Shown here: positions 1 through 6,306 of the stretch, piece by piece
Layout: every line of letters starts with the position of its first letter
Position numbering within the stretch: the stretch's first letter is position 1
The notes under the pieces: model-generated
The model's database searches: none
Told to the model about the DNA's origin: nothing
Seen by the model: the letters and a program-made list of their open reading frames with translations, nothing else
Made by a program: the position numbers and the translations under genes
Assembly: GCA_021405325.1 (NCBI GenBank)
Contig: QWII01000001.1
Coordinates: 62,001 to 126,000 of the forward strand
Length of the DNA: 64,000 nt
Reading direction: 5' to 3'
Source: Caldilinea sp. CFX5
Lineage (GTDB): Bacteria > Chloroflexota > Anaerolineae > Caldilineales > Caldilineaceae

Positions 1-2
1 TG

Positions 3-191
3 AGCTATCAGCAGGCGCTCCACCCCTATTCGATGGGCGGTTCCTATATCAACTTTATGATGGAAGAGGGCCAGGAGCGGATTCGCGCCACCTATCGCCA
101 AAATTATGACCGCTTGACCAGGGTCAAGGCCCAATACGATCCGGACAATCTCTTCCGGGTGAACCAGAACATCAAGCCGGCAACGGGATGA
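3..191 (+). CDS. FAD-linked oxidase, C-terminal fragment (BBE domain)
   Basis: The window opens inside a gene; 62 residues up to the TGA are present. The tail YDPDNLFRVNQNIKP is the hallmark of the berberine-bridge-enzyme C-terminal domain found at the end of FAD-dependent oxidoreductases of the BBE/6-hydroxynicotine oxidase type. The FAD-binding part and the flavin-attachment residues lie outside the window, so the substrate cannot be stated. A strong hairpin with a T-run lies 64 bases downstream and ends the transcript. Confidence 0.8.
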   Translation, partial: SYQQALHPYSMGGSYINFMMEEGQERIRATYRQNYDRLTRVKAQYDPDNLFRVNQNIKPATG

Positions 192-254
192 GCGATGCGC
201 TCCTTAGCTGAATCCATGCCTATATCCTGCTGCGTTGGTAACGAAAACGCCAAC

Positions 255-288
255 GGCCGTGAAGGAGAACTGCTTCACGGCCCTTTTT
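255..288 (+). terminator. Rho-independent terminator
   Basis: A perfect 10-bp stem, GGCCGTGAAG at 255-264 pairing with CTTCACGGCC at 273-282, has an 8-nt loop and is followed by CTTTTT. It sits just after the FAD oxidase stop codon. Confidence 0.85.
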
Positions 289-323
289 ATCCAGCAACGT
301 GCGTGACTATGCGCGTAACAAAG

Positions 324-340
324 TGTCCACGCTCTGGACA
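324..340. promoter_or_regulatory. Operator-like palindrome TGTCCA-N5-TGGACA
   Basis: Perfect 6-bp half sites lie around a 5-bp spacer. The same 17-bp pattern recurs at 10292-10308, in front of the XRE/STAND regulator. It sits about 300 bases upstream of the Gfo/Idh/MocA gene. A role as a repressor or activator site is inferred from symmetry and recurrence only. Confidence 0.35.
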
Positions 341-488
341 GAAAAGAGCCTTGATCTAGACAGCGATGGTGTGGCATAGTTTATCACATGGTGCGGCAAT
401 TCAAGCATGGCAAAGCTGATGTTAAACGGTGACTTAATCGATGGGTGCATTTCACTTTTACAGCAGCAGGGTTCAAACCCGCTCCTGA

Positions 489-552
489 CAGCGAGAAGCC
501 GCCTCAGCGGCTGACTCAACACTGTCCCAGCCGCCTCAGCGGCTTCTCGCTG
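489..552. repeat. Nested palindrome upstream of the oxidoreductase gene
   Basis: The outer arms 489-502 (CAGCGAGAAGCCGC) and 539-552 are perfect inverted copies. Within the element, the 14-mer GCCGCCTCAGCGGC occurs twice (498-511 and 530-543), and each copy can fold as its own 5-bp hairpin. The DNA can therefore adopt one long stem or two small ones. It lies in a 444-base gap; besides this, the terminator and the operator-like site, nothing else was seen there. Confidence 0.7.
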
Positions 553-635
553 TTAGTCGGCAGTTTCAACTGCTGTGCTGCGCCCCAAGCTGAAATACAC
601 CCTAGATCGATTCAGGAAGAGCAAGGAGCAACCAC

Positions 636-1784
636 ATGACACTACGCGCGATCGTGATTGGCGCCGGCTGGGCGGGGGAAGGTCACAGCAAAGCCTTACG
701 TGCGGCGGGGGTGGAGATTGTGGCGATCTGTGGTCGCACACCAGAACCGGCGCAGGCCATGGCCCGAAAGCTCGGCATCGCCGACGTGCGGCTGGATTGG
801 CGGGCGGCATTGCAGGCGTTGCAGCCGGATCTGGTTACGATTGCCACGCCGGGCCACCTCCATGCGGAAATGGTGTTGGCGGCGGCGGGACTTGGTTGTC
901 ACATTCTCTGTGAAAAGCCGCTCGGTCTCAACGCCGACCAGGCGCGGGCGATGTTGCAAGCGGTGGAAGCAGCCGGTGTCAAACACGCCTATGGCGCGAC
1001 CAGTCGCTATGCCCCGGCGGCGCTCTATGCCCAACGCCTGCTGGCGTCCGGCTTGATCGGGCAAGTGCAAGAGATCGAGTGCATTCATCATTTCAACCTG
1101 TCGCCATTGACGCCCGCCTCCTGGTTTTTCCAGTTGAGCCAGGGCGGCGGCGCCTTGTATACTGATTTCCCCCATTTCTTGGGTCAGGTGCTCTTTATGA
1201 CCGGCGGGCAGATCCAGGCGGTCTGCGGCTCGGCTCGTCCGTTGCTCGACAAAGTGCCGGTCGGCGCGCCGGTTCATGACTTCCGCGCGAGCTTTACTCC
1301 GCTTGATCCCCAGCAAGCGGAGTCAGGCAGATGGCAGCCGGTGGACGCCGATATGGGCTATACGATTCTGGGGCGGCTGCAAATGCCCGCCGGCAACACG
1401 GCCAGCGTCCTCTGGCAGGCGTCGGAAATGGCGGCCGGTCGCCACCCCAACGCCCTGGCCTTTTATGGCAGCCAGGGTTCGTTGCATCTCAATGCCCCCT
1501 TCTTCCCGGAGACGATTGAGCATTTCGCGCCCAGGGGGCGCCCGACCCAGCAGCGCTGGCAAGAGATGCAAATTCCCGACGAATTCAACCGCCTGCTCGC
1601 CTGGACCGAAGACCCCGTGCAGAGCGCCTGGCATCAACTGGTCCGCGAATTTGTGGCCGATGTGCGCGGGGAAGGGTACAGCGGCTATCCAACCTTTCAT
1701 GACGGCTGGGTGGCGAATACCATTATCGACATTGTGCGCAGCGGTCAGGGCTGGACAGCGCTGCCGGCGTGGTCAAATAGCTAA
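636..1784 (+). CDS. Gfo/Idh/MocA family oxidoreductase
   Basis: This is a predicted cytoplasmic NAD(P)-dependent sugar or cyclitol dehydrogenase of 382 residues, the usual length. The N-terminal Rossmann fold shows the nucleotide motif VIGAGWAGEGH (residues 7-17). The family signature CEKPLG is at residues 92-97, with the lysine expected to contact cofactor and substrate. The C-terminal half is the alpha/beta domain typical of the family. The ATG is supported by AAGGAG seven bases upstream. No sugar transporter or kinase adjoins it, so the substrate is unknown. The Crp/Fnr gene starts 108 bases downstream on the same strand and has its own ribosome binding site. Confidence 0.85.
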   Translation: MTLRAIVIGAGWAGEGHSKALRAAGVEIVAICGRTPEPAQAMARKLGIADVRLDWRAALQALQPDLVTIATPGHLHAEMVLAAAGLGCHILCEKPLGLNADQARAMLQAVEAAGVKHAYGATSRYAPAALYAQRLLASGLIGQVQEIECIHHFNLSPLTPASWFFQLSQGGGALYTDFPHFLGQVLFMTGGQIQAVCGSARPLLDKVPVGAPVHDFRASFTPLDPQQAESGRWQPVDADMGYTILGRLQMPAGNTASVLWQASEMAAGRHPNALAFYGSQGSLHLNAPFFPETIEHFAPRGRPTQQRWQEMQIPDEFNRLLAWTEDPVQSAWHQLVREFVADVRGEGYSGYPTFHDGWVANTIIDIVRSGQGWTALPAWSNS

Positions 1785-1892
1785 GACTTGTGTAGCACGC
1801 AAAATGATAACCCATCGTACGTTTATCTGTAAGGCAAGCATGGAAAAGCCGATTTTGCACTCATCATCACAACCATCCAGGAGCAAACCCGT

Positions 1893-2573
1893 ATGATTCG
1901 ACAGCTTCCCCCTGTTGATCAATTCAAACAACAGTTGCGTATGACGTTGCGCCAGGAAGTCCAGCAGTGCCGCACGGTGCCGTTTGCCAAACATACCCAT
2001 ATCTACACTTGCGGCGATCAAGAGCAGAGCGTCTATTTCCTTGAAAGCGGCCAGGTCAAACTCCTCATGCTTTCGCCGGCCGGCAACGAATGCCTGCTCG
2101 CCATCCTGACGGCGGGCGATATTTTCGGCGAGTTGTGCTTGTCCGGCCTGTACGAACGCACCGAAACCGCGGTCGCCATGACCAAGACTGTCGTCCGGGT
2201 GATGCCCTGCACGCACTTCTTTGCCTGCTTGCGCAGTGCCGGGTTGCTGGAAGGCTTCGTCCAATACCTGACGGTGCGCGTTGCCGATCAACAGGAGATG
2301 ATCGCCAACCTGGTGACGGTGGACAGTGAACAGCGGCTGGGCAAAACCCTGTTGCAACTGGCGCGCACCCTGGGCAAACAAGACCCGCGCAGCATCCGCA
2401 TTGAGCAACGCATTTCCCACGAGGAATTGGCAGCGATGGTCGGCGCCTCGCGTCCGCGGGTCAGCACCTATATGCACCACTTTCGTGAACTTGGGCTGAT
2501 CGAGTTCAGCGCCGAGCGCTTTCTGATAATCAAAGAGCAGAAGCTCACAGATTATCTGGCGCAGCTTGGCTAG
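1893..2573 (+). CDS. Crp/Fnr family transcriptional regulator
   Basis: The protein has 226 residues. The N-terminal cyclic-nucleotide-binding-type beta roll spans about residues 25-115 and contains GDIFGE at 75-80, the loop that contacts cAMP in Crp. A dimerisation helix follows, then a winged helix-turn-helix at about 174-205 (SHEELAAMVGASRPRVSTYM). There is no N-terminal Fnr cysteine cluster; C26, C40, C67 and others are scattered, so iron-sulfur oxygen sensing is not indicated. AGGAG lies 9 bases before the ATG. The next gene is the protease of the peptide cassette, 193 bases away behind a palindrome (2727-2744), so this regulator is a candidate controller of the cassette. That link is inferred from position. 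Confidence 0.85.
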   Translation: MIRQLPPVDQFKQQLRMTLRQEVQQCRTVPFAKHTHIYTCGDQEQSVYFLESGQVKLLMLSPAGNECLLAILTAGDIFGELCLSGLYERTETAVAMTKTVVRVMPCTHFFACLRSAGLLEGFVQYLTVRVADQQEMIANLVTVDSEQRLGKTLLQLARTLGKQDPRSIRIEQRISHEELAAMVGASRPRVSTYMHHFRELGLIEFSAERFLIIKEQKLTDYLAQLG

Positions 2574-2615
2574 CGCGGGCATCGGTGCGCGGTTTGTGGC
2601 CTGAACGTAACTGCG

Positions 2616-2683
2616 CAGGTGCGTGGCACTGGTCAGGAGTAGCTTGTTTATCCGACCATGGTTTGACCAGTGCCGCGCACCTG
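2616..2683. repeat. Inverted repeat (68 bp), palindromic-element family
   Basis: Arms 2616-2635 and 2664-2683 are inverted copies of 20 bp with one mismatch (CAGGTGCGTGGCACTGGTCA). Outside them GTAACT (2607-2612) and AGTTAC (2692-2697) also pair, giving the GTTAC-type ends seen in elements at 14.8, 23.7, 42.4 and 53.8 kb. It lies after the Crp/Fnr gene and lacks a T-run. Confidence 0.7.
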
Positions 2684-2726
2684 AGGCTGAGTAGTTACGC
2701 CTGAACTAGTAAAAAGTGTTCCATTT

Positions 2727-2744
2727 GGGACAGAAAGCTGTCCC
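2727..2744. promoter_or_regulatory. Operator-like palindrome GGGACAG-AAAG-CTGTCCC
   Basis: A perfect 7-4-7 dyad ends 22 bases before the ATG of the protease gene that opens the peptide cassette. Its size fits a dimeric helix-turn-helix protein, and the Crp/Fnr regulator is encoded just upstream. Binding is not shown by sequence alone. Confidence 0.45.
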
Positions 2745-2766
2745 GAGTTAGTCCATACTATCGCCT

Positions 2767-3654
2767 ATGATAGCGCCATTAGAATTAGTCAAGCTAACTG
2801 AATTGATGAATCGCACTAGTGGTAGCCCTGACATCAAGGTCGGGATCATTGATGGTCCCATTATGACCAAACATCCCGATCTGGTGGGCGAACATCTTTA
2901 TGCGATCTCAGGGAATAACGACGGCAGATGCACCCAGGCCAACAGCATGGCCTGTCTGCACGGAACCTTTGTCGCTGGCATCTTGTGCGCAAAACGCGGT
3001 TCCATCGCGCCCGCCCTTTGTCCAGACTGTACCTTCCTAGTCCGGCCGATTTTCGCTGAAACGAGCACAGGCAGCGAACAGATGCCAAGTGCAACGCCGC
3101 CGGAGCTTGCGGCGGCAATCCTGGCGTGTATCGACGCCGGTGTGCGTGTGATCAACCTGAGTCTGGCGCTGACGCAACCTTCCAACAAAGGCGAACGCGC
3201 GTTGGAAGAGGCCCTCAATCGGGCCGCGAGCCGTAGTGTGATTGTGGTTGCGGCTGCAGGCAATCAAGGCACGCTTGGCAGTTCGGCCATCACCCGCCAT
3301 CCGTGGGTCATTCCGGTCGTGGCTTGCGATGGGCGTGGCCGACCGATCAACGCGTCGAATCTGGGCAGTTCGATTGGTCGGCGCGGGTTATCGGCGCCCG
3401 GCGACACTATCACCAGTTTGAACGCTGCCGGCGCGCCGCTCACCCTTGGCGGAACGAGTGTGGCGGCGCCTTTTGTGACTGGGACCATTGCCTTGTTGTG
3501 GTCAGAATTTCCAGCAGCGAGCGCGGCGCAAATCAAACAGGCCATCGCCCAGGCATCAGGTGCGCGGCGAGCCGTGCTGGTTCCACCGTTGCTGGATGCT
3601 GCAATAGCCTATCAATCGCTGTTGACGACGAAGCCAAGGAGGGAAATCTCATGA
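2767..3654 (+). CDS. Subtilisin-like (S8) serine protease, PatA-type
   Basis: Compact S8 protease of 295 residues without signal peptide, so probably cytoplasmic. The catalytic triad is visible: Asp29 in VGIIDG, His65 in CLHGTFVAG, Ser231 in GGTSVAAPFVTG; the oxyanion Asn166 is in AAAGNQG. In length and in being free of a secretion signal it resembles the protease domain of cyanobactin PatA, which cuts leader peptides. It is the first gene of a tight group with a CxGC protein, a PatG-C-terminal-like protein and three small leader-sharing peptides, so processing of those peptides is the likely job (inference). Its stop overlaps the next start by 4 bases (ATGA), giving translational coupling. 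No strong ribosome binding site is visible before the ATG. Confidence 0.85.
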   Translation: MIAPLELVKLTELMNRTSGSPDIKVGIIDGPIMTKHPDLVGEHLYAISGNNDGRCTQANSMACLHGTFVAGILCAKRGSIAPALCPDCTFLVRPIFAETSTGSEQMPSATPPELAAAILACIDAGVRVINLSLALTQPSNKGERALEEALNRAASRSVIVVAAAGNQGTLGSSAITRHPWVIPVVACDGRGRPINASNLGSSIGRRGLSAPGDTITSLNAAGAPLTLGGTSVAAPFVTGTIALLWSEFPAASAAQIKQAIAQASGARRAVLVPPLLDAAIAYQSLLTTKPRREIS

Positions 3655-3869
3655 CCAAGACAAGTAAAAGCAACGACTTGCCGGACCAGGGCGAACAGCC
3701 GGCGCGCCGAGTGGGCCTGCCTGGCTTTATTATTGATGAGGCGATCGGACTTGGCGATGTGATCAAGCAAGCGACATCGTATCTCGGAATTAAGCCCTGT
3801 GGCGGCTGCGAAAAGCGAGCAGTCGCGCTCAACCGCCGGTTGGTGTTCACCAATCGATCTCAACAATAG
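3651..3869 (+). CDS. Small CxGC-motif protein of the peptide cassette
   Basis: 72 residues. It starts at the ATG overlapping the protease stop (ATGA), behind AAGGAGGG, so it is expressed with the protease. The N-terminal third is polar. The conserved-looking part is IGLGDVIKQATSYLGIKPC followed by GGCEKR and LNRR, with Cys50 and Cys53 forming a CxxC pair followed by basic residues. I recall similar short 'GIKPCGGC...R..LN' sequences in small bacterial proteins but cannot name a family. CxxC could bind metal as half a zinc ribbon or be redox active. The segment LPGFIIDEA (23-31) faintly resembles the MPGFSAE leader of the peptides downstream, so it could also be a leader-bearing peptide. Function unknown. 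Confidence 0.65.
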   Translation: MTKTSKSNDLPDQGEQPARRVGLPGFIIDEAIGLGDVIKQATSYLGIKPCGGCEKRAVALNRRLVFTNRSQQ

Positions 3870-3939
3870 CAGAACAGCTTCAATTCGAATTGCCATGTCT
3901 ATTATTTAAGCTGAAGGTGCAATCACGACGAGGAGAAAC

Positions 3940-4773
3940 ATGATGAACGAACGAACGGGAACCTGTGGCTGTGGCGGCAATGACGGTTCGAGTCCCAATG
4001 AGATGGCTGCTTATGTCTATGCGCTTGGCCGGGTCGAGGCGCGCTTTCCGAACCTGGCGGCGGAAAAGGAATTTGCCCAAGTGATCGGGCGGACCGACAC
4101 GGCGGGCAAAACCGATCAACAGACTTTCCACGCGGTTCTGTCCGAGCGCCGGAATCGCTACCTGGCCCGGCAATTATGTTGGGTGTTCACGATCCAAGAG
4201 TTGGAGACCTACCTGCTTGTGCCGCGTGACCCGGCGGACCTTGACCTGTTGGTCGAGGCCATCCGGCCGGCGCCCAGTCCGAACGACATCGACCTTGTCA
4301 TCGGCCTGCGCGGTCCCATCGCGCCGCCGGAGATGTGCAACGGCTTGATGGCGCCGATTGTTGTATTTGACCAGCTCTACTCTTTTGGCCGTGATGAGCT
4401 GATCAAGGCAATTCCGCGACCAGAAAAGACAACCGAGGAGAAGTATCGGCCTGTCGCCGAAGAGTTATTCGACCGCATTATGCAGTTGGCTGACAATGCG
4501 GGTGCAACCGATGAGCATCGCGCGTTGAACTATCTGGTGATGCGTTATCCTGGGGTCTACGCCAGGATCGCCGAACAGTTTGCGCGGGACTTTTCACTGA
4601 CGGGGGTAGAAGTGCGTCCGGCGTCCTTGAGCGGCACGCGCAAGTTGGTGGATGTAATTCCCACCTTCACCAACCGCAACACAGACTTCATCGAGAAATT
4701 CTCTGTGCGTGTGGACGTGACCGAACAATTCCCGTTCCTCGTCACCAAGCTGTCACCGTATTTTGACCGTTAG
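3940..4773 (+). CDS. PatG C-terminal-domain-like protein (RiPP maturation)
   Basis: 277 residues, cytoplasmic. After a short Cys/Gly-rich start (GTCGCGG, residues 7-13), the whole length matches my memory of the C-terminal region of cyanobactin maturation protease PatG: YVYALGRVEARFPNL, ARQLCWVFTIQELETYLL, RDPADLDLLVEA, GLRGPIAPPEMCNGL, DNAGATDEHRALNYL, and the terminal VDVTEQFPFLVTKLSPYFDR. PatG itself carries a subtilisin domain in front of this region; here the protease is a separate gene two positions upstream. The biochemical role of this domain is not established. The start is supported by GAGGAG five bases before the ATG; a second in-frame ATG follows immediately. It is followed after 29 bases by the first small peptide gene. 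Confidence 0.8.
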   Translation: MMNERTGTCGCGGNDGSSPNEMAAYVYALGRVEARFPNLAAEKEFAQVIGRTDTAGKTDQQTFHAVLSERRNRYLARQLCWVFTIQELETYLLVPRDPADLDLLVEAIRPAPSPNDIDLVIGLRGPIAPPEMCNGLMAPIVVFDQLYSFGRDELIKAIPRPEKTTEEKYRPVAEELFDRIMQLADNAGATDEHRALNYLVMRYPGVYARIAEQFARDFSLTGVEVRPASLSGTRKLVDVIPTFTNRNTDFIEKFSVRVDVTEQFPFLVTKLSPYFDR

Positions 4774-4802
4774 GCTCAGAGATAGAAGAGAGGATACAAC
4801 TT

Positions 4803-5108
4803 ATGAACATGCCAGGATTCTCTGCTGAATCAACAGTCTATCAGACACAAAATCACTACCAGGCGGCTGCCAGTGCGATGCTTCTAGCAGGCGGGAAGCC
4901 AATCGTGACACCGCAAGGATGTGGTTGGATCAAAGGTACTGTATGTGGCGCTGCAATCGCCGGCGGCACTGTTCTCTGTACTAGCGCTTGCCTCGCTGGT
5001 CCTGCGCCTTGCGTTGCTTGCTGGTCGGGCGCCCTAGCGATTGTGGGGTATGGTTTCTGCAGGGACTGTATCCCTCGTTGGATGCGGGCTGTGATTCGCG
5101 CCCTTTGA
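4803..5108 (+). CDS. Cassette peptide 1, leader-sharing Cys/Gly/Ala-rich precursor
   Basis: 101 residues. It begins MNMPGFSAESTVYQTQNHYQ, and this N-terminal block is shared with the two following peptides. A [IV]TP motif (residues 34-37, IVTP) precedes the first cysteine. The remaining part is unlike the other two: eight cysteines (40, 48, 59, 63, 70, 73, 86, 89) in a hydrophobic Gly/Ala-rich stretch, ending with a basic tail (CRDCIPRWMRAVIRAL). A conserved front followed by a variable, Cys-rich end is the pattern of a RiPP precursor with leader and core. No Gly-Gly cleavage site and no Sec signal is seen. The start is preceded by GAGAGG. The assignment as substrate of the neighbouring protease and PatG-like protein is inference. 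Confidence 0.7.
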   Translation: MNMPGFSAESTVYQTQNHYQAAASAMLLAGGKPIVTPQGCGWIKGTVCGAAIAGGTVLCTSACLAGPAPCVACWSGALAIVGYGFCRDCIPRWMRAVIRAL

Positions 5109-5151
5109 TGGCGGCGGTGATGGAAGGTTCTTGGATTGATAGGGGGGACAA

Positions 5152-5463
5152 ATGAAGACGATGAACATGCCTGGATTTTCCGCGGAGATTGCCACTTACG
5201 TTTCGACATCCAGCTACCGATCAGGGGCGACTGGTATGCGAAGCGGGGTTGGAACAGTTACACCAGCATTGTCTGACTGTATCGATGGGTTAACATGCAC
5301 GCCTTGTATCTCTAAAGGACCAAGTATTTTCTCACCAGGTGAGCAGTTTTGTCACTACACGCAATGCACACCAACCGCTTTCGGTGGGTGCAGATGCCGC
5401 ACCCTTTTCAAGGGAAAGGTGTCGTGCAAGCCTGACGTTCCAGACGTTCTTCTTGAATCATGA
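5152..5463 (+). CDS. Cassette peptide 2, leader-sharing Cys-rich precursor
   Basis: 103 residues, or 100 if translation starts at the second ATG (5161), which aligns with the starts of its two relatives. The upstream run AGGGGGG favours the first ATG (5 bases away). The leader reads MNMPGFSAEIATYVSTSSYR, then GTVTPALSDC, the same TP motif before the first Cys. The core is polar, with eight cysteines (43, 49, 52, 67, 72, 80, 82, 92) and no similarity to peptide 1. Pairs CxxC (49/52) and CxC (80/82) could be disulfides, thioethers or azoline precursors. It lies 43 bases after peptide 1. Confidence 0.7.
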   Translation: MKTMNMPGFSAEIATYVSTSSYRSGATGMRSGVGTVTPALSDCIDGLTCTPCISKGPSIFSPGEQFCHYTQCTPTAFGGCRCRTLFKGKVSCKPDVPDVLLES

Positions 5464-5610
5464 ATGAATCCTCGTATTTGGACCGTTGTGTTTGATGAAC
5501 ATTACGAAAATAAAGCGGTAACTGTAGGTCATCGCCGCCGGCGTGACAAGTTCCAAGGATTACCGAAACCATTCGCTACCCTTCATAAAACAACAGGAGA
5601 TAGGAGATGA
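5464..5610 (+). CDS. Possible 48-residue protein between peptides 2 and 3
   Basis: An open frame starts with the ATG directly after the TGA of peptide 2, and its own TGA overlaps the ATG of peptide 3 (ATGA). The product is basic (VGHRRRRDK, HKTTGDRR) and has no cysteines and no MNMxGFSAE leader. The abutting start and overlapping stop are what a coupled gene would look like, but no ribosome binding site precedes it and the frame is short enough to be chance. Treat as tentative. Confidence 0.25.
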   Translation: MNPRIWTVVFDEHYENKAVTVGHRRRRDKFQGLPKPFATLHKTTGDRR

Positions 5611-5876
5611 ACATGCTAGGATTTAGCGCCGAAGCATCGCTCTATAAGTCAACGGCGCACTACCAAGGTAGCAGATATATGGGCAACACGCCCGCCTATG
5701 GCATCACACCCGCCCTTCCACCGTGCCGGAACTGCGACACCATTCTGGCTCGGTGCGAGAACAACGGCTGGCGTCCGCGCGCGGTATGTGACGCATGCGC
5801 TCGTGGCGATTGTTACGACGAGCCACCAATGCCAAACCCATTCCCCGATCCATTCCCACCGCTGCCGCGCTTCTAG
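5607..5876 (+). CDS. Cassette peptide 3, leader-sharing Cys/Pro-rich precursor
   Basis: 89 residues. Leader MNMLGFSAEASLYKSTAHYQ is the third copy of the shared N-terminal block, followed by YGITPALPPC, with the TP motif and first cysteine at residue 40. Core cysteines are at 40, 43, 50, 61, 64 and 69, so two CxxC pairs are spaced 21 residues apart. The C-terminus is a proline-phenylalanine tail (PNPFPDPFPPLPRF). AGGAGATAGGAG directly before the ATG gives a strong ribosome binding site. It is the last gene before a perfect hairpin at 5899-5941. The CxxC spacing could also bind zinc, so a small zinc-ribbon protein is an alternative to a modified peptide. Confidence 0.7.
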   Translation: MNMLGFSAEASLYKSTAHYQGSRYMGNTPAYGITPALPPCRNCDTILARCENNGWRPRAVCDACARGDCYDEPPMPNPFPDPFPPLPRF

Positions 5877-5898
5877 ATCGATTGCGAAAGGCGTCTAG

Positions 5899-5941
5899 CT
5901 GCGGTCTTCCCGGAATGAGTAAGGTTCCGGGAAGACCGCAG
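5899..5941 (+). terminator. Perfect 17-bp hairpin closing the peptide cassette
   Basis: Arms 5899-5915 (CTGCGGTCTTCCCGGAA) and 5925-5941 are perfect complements around a 9-nt loop. No T-run follows, so it is either a weak terminator or an mRNA 3'-end stabiliser. Confidence 0.65.
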
Positions 5942-6306
5942 CGCAAATGCGGATGCGGCCTTCGATTCGCCAATGGTGCGCAGCGTTGATCTCACCCATC
6001 GAATGGTAGTCAGTTACAAAAAACTGCACCTACTTAGGCAAGAAGTCTAATGAATTGGCGATCGTGAAAGGAAGATCTGATGGCTATGTCGGCGAACGCG
6101 ACTTCGTGGTCTCCATCGCCGGTCATAGCGGCGCCGCCCCGGATCGCAGATGTGGCGCAGCGCCGGCAGCGCGGGTATTCAAGCCACGTACTTGTGTAAG
6201 GGCAGTCCGCTCGGCCAGTTCGGCGCGCCGATGGTCTTGCCACTATACTCTATGCGAAAGAGGCGAGTACAGCGGCGGGTTGGACCGCCAAGTAAGCGAG
6301 GTCTAT
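5942..6306. other. Gap without a convincing gene
   Basis: The open frames here have no recognisable product, no ribosome binding site and atypical composition. They may be decayed coding DNA; nothing could be identified. Confidence 0.4.

Noticed and set aside
4803..5108. Double-glycine-leader bacteriocin
   Set aside because: No GG or GA site at a leader-core junction and no C39 peptidase transporter nearby.
2767..5876. Classical cyanobactin cluster
   Set aside because: No YcaO-type cyclodehydratase (PatD), no oxidase, and the leaders do not look like PatE; only the protease and PatG C-terminal parts correspond.
6055..6306. N-terminal extension of the serine hydrolase
   Set aside because: It would place 84 unusual residues before a clear lipoprotein signal; the ATG at 6307 starts exactly at that signal.
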